Shown piece after piece: positions 1 to 10,118 of a DNA stretch of 64,000 nt. This DNA comes from Gnetum montanum. Taxonomy: Eukaryota; Streptophyta; Gnetopsida; Gnetales; Gnetaceae. The position numbers were made by a program, and so were the translations under genes. The stretch spans positions 436,732 to 500,731 of the forward strand of contig MNCI01030517.1 in the NCBI GenBank assembly GCA_015680685.1, given 5' to 3'. The notes beneath the pieces were generated by a model. It searched no databases. It had not been told where the DNA came from and saw nothing but the letters and a program-made list of their open reading frames with translations. Positions within the stretch are counted from its first letter, which is position 1, and each line of letters opens with the position of its first letter.

Positions 1-2724
1 AATATATTTGTTAAAAAGGCAAAAATTAAAACCACATTCTGGCATACCTGGAGCAACATATCCAACAGAACCTTTCACTGCAAGAGATGAGGATGCAATT
101 GGACAGTCAAAGTCTCCAATCAGGCGTGATATCCCAAAATCAGAGAGCTTGACAGTCATATTGTCATCCAATAATACATTCTCTGGTTTGATGTCACAGT
201 GGATGACCTGAAATTCACAATCATGATGCAAATATCCAAGTCCTTGGGCTAATTCAGTTAATATTTTCACTCTCATTGGCAACTTTAATGGAATCAATCG
301 ACCATCTTGTCTACTGTGAAGAAGAGAATGGAGATTGCCATTGCTCATGAAGGGCATTACCAGGGCTTTTGTTTCCTTGGACCACACCACAGTGATAACC
401 TTCAGAATGTTGCGATGTTTTACTTTTCGTAAAGCATGACATTCCTTTCTGAAGCTTTTCTCAGCCCTAATCTGGTTTGTGGAAGAGAAACATTTTACAG
501 CAACCACCATTTTGGAAGTTAAAACACCTCTGTAGACCTTTCCATGGCTGCCTTCACCTACTAAGTTTGAAGGGCTGAAATTGGCTGTGGCCCTTTGAAG
601 CTCTTCTTCAGATATTTTTAAGAATTTTTCACTTATCCTTGGAGTTTCCCCTTTGGACGTTTTGACTCGTCTAAAAATGAATAAAATCCCTGCAACAACT
701 AGCAACAAAAGTAGACCTATAATGGTCAGCACAATTTTCAGAACAGTGCTTTTGTTAAAGTGAGAGCTGTGTTGCACACGAGACACTGGGCAAGCTTTGA
801 GGCCAAAGCATCTTCCACATAAATTTGGGTTACCAAGAAATGACAATCTTGTTAATCTGAGCTTTTTAAAGGAACTGTGCAGACAAGGAACTTTTCCATC
901 AAAGCTGTTGTAGGAGAAGTTCAAAAACTTGAGAGCTAAATTATTCAGCAAAGAAGCAGGCACAGGTCCAGTAAAGTTGTTAGCAGACAAATCTATGCTT
1001 TGCAATTGAGTGATCTTGCTTCCTATTGAATTGGAAAGGTTTCCACTGAAATGATTGAAGGTGAGATTGATCTCACGGGCATCCAACCAGCTATCCATGT
1101 AGGATGCAATGTTTCCTGAAAGATGATTGCCTGAAAGATTTATAAACTGTGCCATCTGCAGTCCTGCTATCTCCGGAGGCACTTCTCCAGTTAAAACATT
1201 TGCTGATAAATCAAAATGAAATATAATTGATTTGAGACCTGCAACCTCCGGTGGTATTGGCCCAGAGAGGTTGTTTGAAGACAGGCGAAGGTCTTCAAGA
1301 AGAAGGCAGTTTCCCATCTCTGAAGGGATTTTACCTGATAGCAGGTTTCCATGAAGGCGCAGCTTTCGCAGATTTACCAGCTTTCCAATATTAGCAGGGA
1401 TGGACCCCGACAATTTATTTCCAGATACATAAAGATAGCCAAGTGACTGATTTAGGAGGGATAGCTCAGTCGGAATGCTGCCCTGTAATTTGTTGTATGA
1501 TAGGTCCATGTATTGCAGTGAGTTCAAATTTGCAATCTGAGGAATGTTGCCCTTGAATACATTATGGGCAAAATCAACCCCCATAAGAGATGATAAATTT
1601 GCTACGCTTTGAGGAATGTTGCCAGAGATGAAGTTTTCATGCAGTCCCAACTTGTTAAGATTTGGCAAGGAGCTTCCAAAGTTAAGCGGTAATGTTCCCG
1701 TTAAATTGTTGCCATATATTCCTAGAACAGTTAAAAGAGAGCAATTGGGTATAGCTTGGAGGATTGGAATAGGGTGTGTGTTCATGCTCACTCCACTGGT
1801 AAAGGAATTATCGCCTATATTCAAATATGTGAGTTGAGAGCAGAGTGTCCCCAGCCACGACGGTGCCGTTCCTGACAATTTGTTCTCGGACAATTCAAGC
1901 ATTTGGAGTTCACTGAGATTCCGCCACGAATTTGGAATGTTACCAATGAATTTGTTGTCAAATAATTCCAAATTCTGTAATTTGTGAAAGTTGCTTATCC
2001 AGGTAGGAAGTGGGCCTTGCAAATTGTTACCATCCAATTCTATAACTGCAAGAGCTGTGACGTTGCTTAAACAGAGTGGAACGGTTCCTACAAGATTGTT
2101 TTGGTTGAGGGACAACTGAGTGAGACTGTGGAGACTCGCAAATGAGCAAGGAATAAAACCTGTTAAATGATTATACCCAAGATATAGATACGTCATGAAG
2201 GAAGAAGATAGGTTGCCCAGCTGAGCTGGAATGACACCGTGAATGTTGTTCTCACCAAGGTCAAGCAATTCCAGTCTGTGGAGTTCTCCCAACCAGGAAG
2301 GGACATGTCCACCCAAATGATTTTGCCTAGCATTGAACTCCTTGAGGCCTTGGAGTCTGACAAGAGACTCAGGAATCTCACCGCTCAAGGAATTTGCACA
2401 GAGATAAAGGAATTGCAAAGAAGAAAGGTTTCCCAACTGAAAAGGAATTGCACCTTCAAATTCATTCATGCATAAATTTAATAATTTGAGCTTGCCTGGT
2501 GTGCAAAGGGATGGTGGGATTGTACCAGAGAAAGAGTTATTATAAATGTCAAGCCGGTGCAGGNTCCTGAATTGAATCAAAGCTCTTACATCATTTGCAG
2601 CTCCCTTTGCATCAACTACATCATCTGTGTGAGCATCAATGGCAACGTAGAAGGAGAAGAGCCACAGTGATAAGATGAGTAAATGGCAGAGACAGAGAAG
2701 ACAGAGAACTCTCACAGAGGCCAT
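1..2724 (-). CDS. LRR receptor-like kinase, non-RD class (exon 1, partial)
   Basis: Membrane receptor kinase, probably of the pattern-recognition type (LRR-XII-like). The frame is open without a stop from ATG at 2724 to 48, about 892 residues. It starts with a hydrophobic signal peptide (residues 1-28), then about two dozen LRRs of the NxLSGxIPxxLGNL type (to about residue 625), a CxxxC pair after the LRRs, a transmembrane segment (about 660-684) and a kinase domain. The glycine loop is GEGSHGKV (723-730), the ATP-binding Lys is in VAVK (744), the catalytic loop is HCDIKPEN (842-849) and the Mg motif is DFG (862-864). Cys replaces Arg before the catalytic Asp, so this is a non-RD kinase. After GSVGYVAP (about 885-892) the sequence is CAG|GTATGC, a splice donor at 47, so the rest of the kinase domain lies in exon 2 off the left edge. 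The usual N-terminal cap with WxGVxC is missing: DVRALIQFR runs straight into an LRR at an ambiguous base (2564). It could be intact apart from that. Confidence 0.93.
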   Translation of the reverse strand, partial: MASVRVLCLLCLCHLLILSLWLFSFYVAIDAHTDDVVDAKGAANDVRALIQFRXLHRLDIYNNSFSGTIPPSLCTPGKLKLLNLCMNEFEGAIPFQLGNLSSLQFLYLCANSLSGEIPESLVRLQGLKEFNARQNHLGGHVPSWLGELHRLELLDLGENNIHGVIPAQLGNLSSSFMTYLYLGYNHLTGFIPCSFASLHSLTQLSLNQNNLVGTVPLCLSNVTALAVIELDGNNLQGPLPTWISNFHKLQNLELFDNKFIGNIPNSWRNLSELQMLELSENKLSGTAPSWLGTLCSQLTYLNIGDNSFTSGVSMNTHPIPILQAIPNCSLLTVLGIYGNNLTGTLPLNFGSSLPNLNKLGLHENFISGNIPQSVANLSSLMGVDFAHNVFKGNIPQIANLNSLQYMDLSYNKLQGSIPTELSLLNQSLGYLYVSGNKLSGSIPANIGKLVNLRKLRLHGNLLSGKIPSEMGNCLLLEDLRLSSNNLSGPIPPEVAGLKSIIFHFDLSANVLTGEVPPEIAGLQMAQFINLSGNHLSGNIASYMDSWLDAREINLTFNHFSGNLSNSIGSKITQLQSIDLSANNFTGPVPASLLNNLALKFLNFSYNSFDGKVPCLHSSFKKLRLTRLSFLGNPNLCGRCFGLKACPVSRVQHSSHFNKSTVLKIVLTIIGLLLLLVVAGILFIFRRVKTSKGETPRISEKFLKISEEELQRATANFSPSNLVGEGSHGKVYRGVLTSKMVVAVKCFSSTNQIRAEKSFRKECHALRKVKHRNILKVITVVWSKETKALVMPFMSNGNLHSLLHSRQDGRLIPLKLPMRVKILTELAQGLGYLHHDCEFQVIHCDIKPENVLLDDNMTVKLSDFGISRLIGDFDCPIASSSLAVKGSVGYVAPGMPECGFNFCLFNKYI

Positions 2725-2745
2725 TGCAGGACGACACTCAACACA

Positions 2746-2850
2746 ACCCAACCAATCCAATCCAGATCCAGATCCAATCCAATCCAGATCCAGATCCAAT
2801 CCAATGCATATCCAGATCCAACCAATCCAAGCCAATCCAGATCCGGCCAG
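2746..2850. repeat. CCAATC / CAGATC short repeat in the 5' leader
   Basis: About 100 bases built almost entirely from ACCAATCC and CCAGATCC units (GGATTGG and GGATCTGG on the gene strand). It lies between the TATA box and the start codon, so the predicted 5' leader is essentially this low-complexity repeat. Confidence 0.85.
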
Positions 2851-2855
2851 GGGCG

Positions 2856-2862
2856 TTTATAG
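2856..2862 (-). promoter_or_regulatory. TATA box of the LRR receptor kinase gene
   Basis: On the minus strand the sequence reads CTATAAACGCC, a good plant TATA box, 132 bases upstream of the ATG at 2724. Transcription would start near 2825-2830, giving a leader of about 100 bases. Confidence 0.6.
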
Positions 2863-5050
2863 ATTTGATAATTCGGAGTTGAGCTACATTAACGGGTTTT
2901 TTATCTGCAGTAATATGACATCATCTACGAAGGCGATATCTGTTTGTGTTCCGTCCATAGTTTCCTGCGGGACACGGCCACTTCTTTGTCTGTAACATAG
3001 GAAGTAACAAGCAAGCAGGTCCACACTTATTTGTGGATAGACTTACACCCCTGACTTGACTTTGAATCATTAAGCATTAAACTGTAATGCAGACCCTGGT
3101 ACCAGACAACCACAAAGTAGCTAATTCACATACATGAAATTCAAACTCCATAATTTGGATGGATAAGATGCCATCGAATAATGAAGATTATCCCTGTTTC
3201 CTGCAACATTTTTCTCTATTCATGATCGAACGGTAAAAAGCCATGTCTGTGGTTAATCTTCGTTATTTGTCTTACCATTACTATTTTTAAGCAAACAATT
3301 AATATTTAAAGTAGTTTAAAGAACAAACTGAACCTTTTGTAGTTCTAACAATAAAATTAACTACTTTCTTAGATTAAGCACAAAATCCTCAGAAATGAGA
3401 TTGATAAAGGAATAGAAATTGAACCTCACTTACAATCATCACCAATTTGCCATTCTCTCCTTTATAGTGGGTATCGGGACCGGAAAAAAAAATTTCCAAT
3501 ATCTATTTTATAAATATTGTTTGTTTTCAGCAGGCCAGGAATTTGACAGGTATATCAAAAACTTATTATACATTTATTTTTTTTTCATAAAAATGCATCA
3601 ATTTACTCTCTATATACATGCTTTAAACCTGCAAAAAAGGTTACTTTCAGGTCAAGAAATTCTGAAATTCCAACCCTGATTGTAGTCTTTAATTCTCCAT
3701 GGGACACGGCCATTGCTTTGTGTGTACGTTAAAAGTGACAAGTCAGATATTTAGAGACGTTAAAAGTGACACTTTTTTTCCTTGCCTTGACTTGACTTTG
3801 AATTACAGCCACATAATTAAGCATTGACCTGTAATTGCACCTTAATAGACCGGTGAAGCACGGCCACAGCTTTGTATTTGTGGATGGACTTGCAAATTGT
3901 AAACTATATGCCTTGACTTTAACTTTAAAAAGATTTAGGACGTTCCATGAAGCATCAGTAATTTTTGGAGCGCACTATTCTCCAGTGAACTAGGATTTCT
4001 GGAAGAACTTTCTAAATATTTGCAAAAACATAAAATTGTTAAAGAAATCAAAGTAAGGTCGCTATATATCATGATATATTAAGATAGTTTAAAAATCTTT
4101 AAAAGATTTTCAAATATGTGAAAGTTTTAATTTATAAGAATAAGTTTTAATCTTCCGTAAACAATTTCAATGCAAATGTTAATAAATGGAGATATCCATG
4201 CATTAACATGTATGCATGAATGCATTGAGATGCATGAATATATATGTATTGATACAACCTTCAATTCTGAACCATAAATATAAGATATACAAGTGGCAAA
4301 AGTTGTAGTTTTAATTGATTATAATTAAATTCTTGCAATTTTATCATACGACCTGAGAAGCAAATACCCTGCCCTCACTCTGGATCATTAACTGAACTAC
4401 CACTTGCAATGATAAAACATTGACAAATAAACCAGTGTAAACGCAGCCCAAAGACACGCTGCTTGATTTCATGAATAGATTTTTGAAGTGTAAAAAGTCG
4501 AAATCTCTTTGAATGGATGGCTAACAACTACTGCTCTAATCTGTGAATAGACTTGCCACCAACTCATCTCGCAATAGACTTTAAAAAGACTTCAGGCAAT
4601 TCGATCCGCACAAATGTTAAGATGAAAACAAGGTACGTGGAAATTGCGCTTAATTTTAATCTTCGTAAAGGTTTTATAGACATTCAAATTTCCGCCATGA
4701 CTTTGCTGACTACTTTCTTTGATAGACTTGCAAATCATCCGTCCATATACTTATTGTTATGACTTTGGATTATTTGCCAATGAAAACGAGGTGTATTTCA
4801 GGGCTAAGTGTATCCTTCCACACCTATTAGTATTTTTTTGCCAAGTTGAAATAGTTTTGTTTGATGTCATATAAAGTATAGATTTAATTTTTTCTTGTTC
4901 AAACTTTAGCCTTTAGCCTTGAGTCTTCTTGCAAATTACTGGCAAATATTATTTTATTCTTTTGAGAAAAATGAGACAAACATGATTGTGCTTTTGCACA
5001 AAGATTCAAGTGAAATGACCTAAAATTGTGAAAGTAATAATTGAATCAAT
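2863..5050. other. Intergenic DNA upstream of the receptor kinase
   Basis: No gene seen. A motif around GACACGGCCAC followed by GCTTTGT occurs at about 2971, 3703 and 3858, with a similar TTGACTTTGAAT and AAGCATT neighbourhood after the first two. This suggests old local duplications of the upstream region. The rest is AT-rich and unremarkable. Confidence 0.5.
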
Positions 5051-5059
5051 TTTCAACCA

Positions 5060-5262
5060 ACCATACTACCTTGACTTTTGTTAATCACTTTTTAGTCTTG
5101 CTACCTTGAACTTTTCTTAATCATTTTTCAACTAACCATAAGTGCTACCTTAACTTTTGTTAATTATTTTTTCACCAACCATACCTACTACCTTGACTTT
5201 GGTTATTTTTGCTTTAAAAACTATACTTGCTACCTTCACTCTTGTTACTTTTGCTTTAGGAT
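5060..5262. repeat. Degenerate tandem repeat, about 45-55 bp unit
   Basis: About five imperfect units of CTACCTTGACTTTTGTTAAT followed by TTTTTCAxCAACCATA. Units begin near 5068, 5100, 5144, 5190 and 5230. No coding or regulatory role is visible. Confidence 0.7.
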
Positions 5263-5504
5263 TCACGTAAGATAGACCAATCGTTTATTCATTTTTGTAT
5301 ATATTGTATGAAGATTAAGTGAGATGACCTTGTGAAAGTGATAGCACGACTTTTCATTACTAACAATCTTAACAGTAAATGATATCATTTATTCAAAGAA
5401 ATAGACTTGTTCGATTGAAAACTTCTATCCAATTTGCAAGTGAATATAGAATCAACACATCGACCAATTTGCATAGAAGAAATACATTATCCAATTTGCA
5501 AATA

Positions 5505-5820
5505 GATATAGAAAAAACACGTCAACAGTGGTAAGTGGATCTCCTTGCATATGGCGCGTGAATGAAAAAACCATTAAAAAAATCAACGATTGCAAATTAA
5601 TCATAAATGAATAATTCTTAACAGTGTTAATAGTAAATGGTATCATTTAATAACAATTGGAGAAAAGTGAAAGAAAATGTTTAGTTGAAAAGTTTTCTCA
5701 AGTGGATAGAAAAGAAACACGTCACCAATGGCAAGTTGATATCTTTGCATATGTTGCATGTGAATGGGAAAAGTCATTGCAAAAATCAATGATGGCACAT
5801 AAATCATAAATGGATAATAA
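5505..5820. repeat. Direct duplication, about 110 bp copies 200 bp apart
   Basis: The stretch at 5505-5612 (AAACACGTCA, then CTTGCATATG, then AATCATAAATGAATAAT) recurs at 5706-5820 with scattered changes. This is an old segmental duplication in non-coding DNA. Confidence 0.7.
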
Positions 5821-6289
5821 TCTATATCTTGGCATTTATTATTAGTCAAATCTTGCAAATCCACACAAGACACATTGTTATCTCATGTTCCATATTTTGA
5901 TGGGAACTCCTCACTCACCATAGCCATCAATTTTTGGAGCTAATTCTTCTTCCTAGAATATAGGAATGATTTTACTTGATCATAGTGAAGGAAGTTAAGC
6001 TCCCATCAAATTGATCAACCTGCAAAAGTATGACATGGTGAGTGGTTAGAATCTTAGCTCTCTAAACCTTCTATTTTTTCTACTAATGTTTTGTACTTAA
6101 TGTTCAAATTTCTTTGTTAGCAAACTACTATTTACATGTTCTTTATTGAATTTGATCATTAAAATGTTTTTGAAATTTTTCATTAAAAAATTGAAAGAAA
6201 TGGTAGCTTCGAATTAGTTCTTTAGGCCTTTTTTTTTTTTTTGCAAATGTTTTGAACTTAATGTTCAGATCCTGAAGGGATATGGTCAG
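5821..6289. other. Non-coding stretch
   Basis: AT-rich DNA with homopolymer runs, for example T at about 6230. I see no gene, repeat family or regulatory site here. Confidence 0.4.
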
Positions 6290-6640
6290 TATTAGTTTGC
6301 ATTTGGAGATTTCTTATCTTTTCATCTAGTTGTGCAATTGCAATATCTAATTTATGTAAACCTACACTAAGATTATTTTCATATTCGTCCTCCAATCTTT
6401 CTAATTCTTGTTCTTAGTCTTTAATTTGTAAAACTTTTAATTCTAGAGTTGACCATCTAATCTTTGTTTTATTAGATTTCTCCTATTTTGTCACTCTTCA
6501 TCACTCATTTCTTCATCTTTTAAGGTTTTTGGATCTATAATGATCTCATATATTGGGTTTTCAAGTTCTTATTGGTTGATTATATTTGCTAGAATTGGTG
6601 CCTTTTCTATTTTTTGTTCTAAAATTCTAAGTTCAACACT
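6290..6640 (-). pseudogene. Decayed coding fragment with coiled-coil character
   Basis: The minus strand reads as acidic and heptad-like protein with stops and frame changes, including ELENPIYEIIIDPKTL and LERLEDEYENNLSVGLHKL. It is charged and rich in Leu, Ile and Glu, as in a coiled coil. No family can be named with certainty. It lies back to back with the basic fragment on the plus strand from 6661. The two could be rearranged pieces of one viral or transposon polyprotein, but this is inference. Confidence 0.35.
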
Positions 6641-6660
6641 ATCCTAAGAAAAGATCTTAC

Positions 6661-6850
6661 AAAAAGAGGTATCAACCAAAAATGAAATTTAGAAGGTTTA
6701 CAAAAACATACAAACCTTCACATTTGAAGAAAAGACAACTATTTAGAAAAGGAAAACCTAATTTTAGGAAAAAAAGACCTAAAACTTGCACTTACTAGAC
6801 AAATATAATAAAATAGAACTTTCAAAAATAGAAAAATAGGTAAGCCAATA
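6661..6850 (+). pseudogene. Basic, zinc-knuckle-like fragment, possibly from an endogenous pararetrovirus
   Basis: The plus strand encodes a strongly basic stretch (RSYKKRYQPKMKFRRF, later KPNFRKKRPKTCTY) followed by a stop and an Asn/Gln/Lys-rich tail. A basic block running into a Cys-x-Cys start of a zinc knuckle is typical of the C-terminal coat-protein region of Caulimoviridae, and also of some retroelement Gag proteins. It is broken by several stops, and no reverse transcriptase was found nearby. The assignment is tentative. Confidence 0.35.
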
Positions 6851-6985
6851 GTATAAAGAATTAAAAGAATAGATTAGAAAAATGCACTTGCTTGACAAAT
6901 ATAATAAAGCAGAACTTTCAAAAATAGAAATATAGTTAAGCCAAGAATATGAATAATTAAAAGAATAGATTAGAAAAATACACAA
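6785..6985 (+). repeat. Tandem duplication, 96 bp period
   Basis: CACTTACTAGACAAATATAA at 6789 recurs as CACTTGCTTGACAAATATAA at 6885, and the two copies match along their length. The duplication includes the end of the zinc-knuckle-like fragment, so it happened in an already integrated sequence. Confidence 0.8.
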
Positions 6986-7583
6986 AGGCTAGGTTTCAGT
7001 TAAACATAGCATTAACTAGGTATGTAGTAGAGAAAATACCAATTAGTTTTTAGGCGAATGTGAATGTGCTATACTTGGTAAGAATTTCCAAGAATGGAAT
7101 AGAGATAATGTTTCATGTTAAGAATTTACAAGAAACTTTACCTTACAACCTTTATATTTGATCAACTCTTTGATTCTGTCTACTATGAAGACATTGCCCT
7201 CTTCATCAATGTAGCAAAGGTCTCCTATTCATAGTGAGCTTTGTGAATCCAAAGTTATGGTTATGGCTTCTGGGTTGCTAAAGTAACTTGTCAAAATAGA
7301 AAACCATAACTAATACATTATAAAAAAAACCATACAAGACATGAATATTAATATGGGCTAATTATACAATTTTTGCTTTTAGGTCACAAGTTCTTGGAAG
7401 GCTTTCTATAAACTTTCATTTGTACACATTTTAGGTGAAAGAAGTAGATGATATGATGGATACAAACCTTTCATGACAATTGGACCATGAAGCCACAGTT
7501 CTCCCTTTTGATTTGGGAGCATTTCTAATCTTGAATGAAGATCCACTACTTTTTCTTGCATGTTTGGGCTCAACATTTCAACC

Positions 7584-7716
7584 NNNNNNNNNNNNNNNNN
7601 NNNNNNNNNNNNNNNNNNNNNNNNNNNNNNNNNNNNNNNNNNNNNNNNNNNNNNNNNNNNNNNNNNNNNNNNNNNNNNNNNNNNNNNNNNNNNNNNNNNN
7701 NNNNNNNNNNNNNNNN
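7584..7716. other. Assembly gap (133 N)
   Basis: A run of N inside exon B of the 4CL-like pseudogene. Family members have roughly 180 residues between the THRN and GELWL motifs, but only about 373 bases including the gap are present here. The true missing length is therefore probably larger than 133, or there is a deletion. Confidence 0.9.
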
Positions 7717-7936
7717 AGAAATGTTTCTTTCATAGCTTTGGTAGTTTTGCCATTGAATCCTAGGTAGGAAAGAAGAATAGATATCATGGAAATGTGATTC
7801 CTGTGAGTGGAGACTACTCCTTTGCTCATGCAAGTGGTACCTGTATTTATTTTTTAAAAAACATAAGACCAATAGCTTGAATAAGATCTTTTTACCTATA
7901 TCAAGATAAAAATACGAAGCAAAATTTTTTAGATAT

Positions 7937-8330
7937 TGCTTCTTGAGGCCCTACACATGAGCGATCATTATGGGTAACAATTGTTTACATTGTATTAAAG
8001 TTAATTCATTTGAAAGTTAATAGAATCACAATTGTTACCACCGAGATGAAATGCAACTTAGCAATAATGGATTTTCAAATAAAGCTTCTTAAGGCCATGC
8101 ACATGGGCAATAATTTTTTACGTTGTATTAAAGTTAATTACTTTAATAGTTAATAGAAATCATAATTACTAATGCTCAAATAAAATGCAACCTAGAAGTA
8201 ATGAATTTACATAAGTTATTATGCCTAACCATTGTTAATATTCTATTAAGGTTAATTCTTTTGATAATAAATAGAAATCATAATTGTTACCACCTAGATG
8301 GAATGCAACTTAGCAGTAATGAATATTAAT
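7937..8330. repeat. Three degenerate repeats in the 4CL-like intron
   Basis: Three copies of a 120-150 bp unit sharing TATTAAAGTTAATTC, GTTAATAGAAATCA, AATTGTTACCAC and GATGAAATGCAACTTAGCA. They begin near 7937, 8086 and 8211, inside the pseudogene intron (7841-8728). Confidence 0.75.
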
Positions 8331-9125
8331 TGCCATACTCTTTTATCCAATTTATTTAGCAATTGATATAAACCATAAAATTTGATATAAACTATTTTAG
8401 ACTAACACATCTCTAAATAGTTATTAATAACTATCATGTGCATCTAAGTCAACCAAAACTACTAACAATTATTATAAAAAATCTATTCATGTGCTTAAGG
8501 CTCGATAGAGAACAAAAATATGTGAGATACTAGCTTTTACTTTTTCTTGAAAGAAATGTACTCTAAGTTTCTGACAATATAAGCCCTCTCTAAAATCCTA
8601 AAATTCAAACTTTGAAATAGTCCTAGTACCCATAACAACATATTCTAAAAATCAAAAATTCAAATTTTCAATAATCATACTAACTACTAAGTGGGAAAAC
8701 CCACAATAGTAAATTCTGAAATTCTTACTTGAAGAGTACCAAAGCATGGCAACATCATCCTGGAAAATTCTAACCATAGGAGCATCATTAGGACTAAACC
8801 CATAAATCAAACCTTGAAGTGTGGCCACAATTTTGCTGCTAGAGCTATGGGGAACCTCCATAACTTTTGTGACCAGAACAGTGGGAAGACTGGTCTTGGA
8901 GGCTAGTTCCATAATAGTGAAGGTGATTTTGTAACCAGAGAATCTCACTTGTTGGGCAATCTTAGCCATAGTATTCAATAGATTTGCAATGGTAATGATT
9001 TCTCCCAATGAAAAAATCACCATACACACCATGGGAAAACTAAATGAATTTGGAGATCACAATAGAAGAATGTCAGATTTCTTGATTCCCAAAGAGGCTA
9101 GGCCCATAAAGAGAGATGGGACAAG

Positions 9126-9130
9126 GTTAC
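9126..9130. repeat. Target-site duplication of element 1, left copy
   Basis: GTTAC next to the LTR start TGATGGG. The right copy at 19082-19086 is ATTAC. Confidence 0.55.
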
Positions 9131-9973
9131 TGATGGGATGCGATATCACGTCCACTGCGATATTGCATCCCCCGTGATATCATGTATGTGATATCGCATC
9201 ATCCCTCGTGATATCGCATACGCAATATTGCAGTGCACCGCAAAGTCTATAAATAAGAGGCGGCTCTCCCTTGTTTCACATTCTAGGCCTAGACCATAGC
9301 GAAAATCTAGTAGTTTTACCTCTCTAGAGATAGAATAATTTCCATGTGCCCATATTAGGAACTCCAAAGTGAACGGATCTTTATTCGAGCAAATATTCTA
9401 CCTGAACACAAGTTTGTGTACGGTAATAAAGATGAACTGTTGGATAAACCTTGCAGTGCATGGACTAAGATAAATAGGACTGTATTTATTGTTTTTTATT
9501 TTTTATCATTTAATTACTTTATTAGTTAATTAATCTCTCTCAACCCTTCTCCCATAGTTAAGTACATTCAGTACGACCGCTTCGAGCACATGCATTACGC
9601 GTGGTGATCCTAGTAACGAATAGCGTTTGGTAACCAAGGTTGCATTGGTTCAGGGTGTGAATGATAAGTGGGAATAGATGTTGATGCTAGGTTAATTAAG
9701 GCTTAGTTAGTTAGTTAAAGTTAGTTAATTAGTCTCTTCATCCTTCACCTCATTAGCATAGGAGATAAAAGATAAAAATTATAAAAATCACATACCTCAG
9801 ACTTACTTAACCATACAACTGTGACAAATACAAGTAAGTCTGGGAAAATAATGAATGATTAACCTTAAGTGTTCCATGAGGCGTGTAGGTACTTCACCTA
9901 TGGAGTTTGGTTGGATGGTGCGTGTAACACTCATATTTGTATGGTTGAGTGTAGGGGTACCTCACCACTCATA
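9131..9973 (+). repeat. 5' LTR of element 1
   Basis: It begins TGATGGGATGCGATATCAC and ends CTCACCACTCATA, where other copies end CATCA. It contains a palindrome-rich U3 (about 9136-9235), a TATA box, and a U5 with TTAGTTAGTTAGTTAAAG. Confidence 0.92.
9136..9255 (+). promoter_or_regulatory. U3 palindrome cluster and TATA box of element 1
   Basis: Five or six closely spaced cores of the type GCGATATCGC and GCAATATTGC lie directly upstream of the TATA box TATAAATA (9248-9255), followed by AGAGGCGGCTCTCC. The same arrangement is in the 3' LTR (TATA at 18348-18355). This is probably the Pol II promoter and enhancer of the element. Confidence 0.65.
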
Positions 9974-9975
9974 AT

Positions 9976-9993
9976 TGGCATCGTTGCTGGGGA
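9976..9993 (+). other. Primer-binding site (tRNA-Asp)
   Basis: TGGCATCGTTGCTGGGGA lies two bases after the LTR. It is complementary to the 3' end of plant tRNA-Asp except for a few transitions. Confidence 0.75.
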
Positions 9994-10118
9994 CTAAGTG
10001 TTTGTGCACTAAGTAGAACATAGGAAATTATCCACATTGTTGGGAGCTTAAATGAACCCTTAGGGTTAATTGAAGGAAAAATTATATAATTGTTAATAGC
10101 ACACTGAATTAAATCAAG

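Larger units (their letters stand above)
7150..9130 (-). pseudogene. 4-coumarate:CoA ligase-like (acyl-activating enzyme) pseudogene
   Basis: An ANL-superfamily adenylate-forming enzyme of the 4CL-like group, which makes CoA thioesters of phenylpropanoid or jasmonate-precursor acids. Exon A (9130-8729) carries LASLGIKKSDILLL, a stop, then SPNSFSFP and LGEIITIANLLNTMAKIAQQV, ending in QDDVAMLWYSS. A donor (GTAAG, 8728) and acceptor (CAG, 7841) join it to TTCMSKGVVSTHRN in exon B (7840-7468). The AMP-binding P-loop thus reads YSSSTTCMSKG where YSSGTTGxSKG is expected. Left of an assembly gap come LPNQKGELWLHGPIVMK and, in exon C (7287-7150), [18 protein letters not shown] and [13 protein letters not shown]. 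Exon C has a TGA where Arg is expected before TGD, and its acceptor reads CAA, not CAG. The N-terminus and the last C-terminal part are missing. A retrotransposon starts at 9131, exactly at the 5' break. Confidence 0.85.

Noticed and set aside
9695-9730. TTAGTTAGTTAG run resembling telomeric repeat
   Set aside because: It is not TTTAGGG, is short, and occurs at the same place in both LTRs of element 1.
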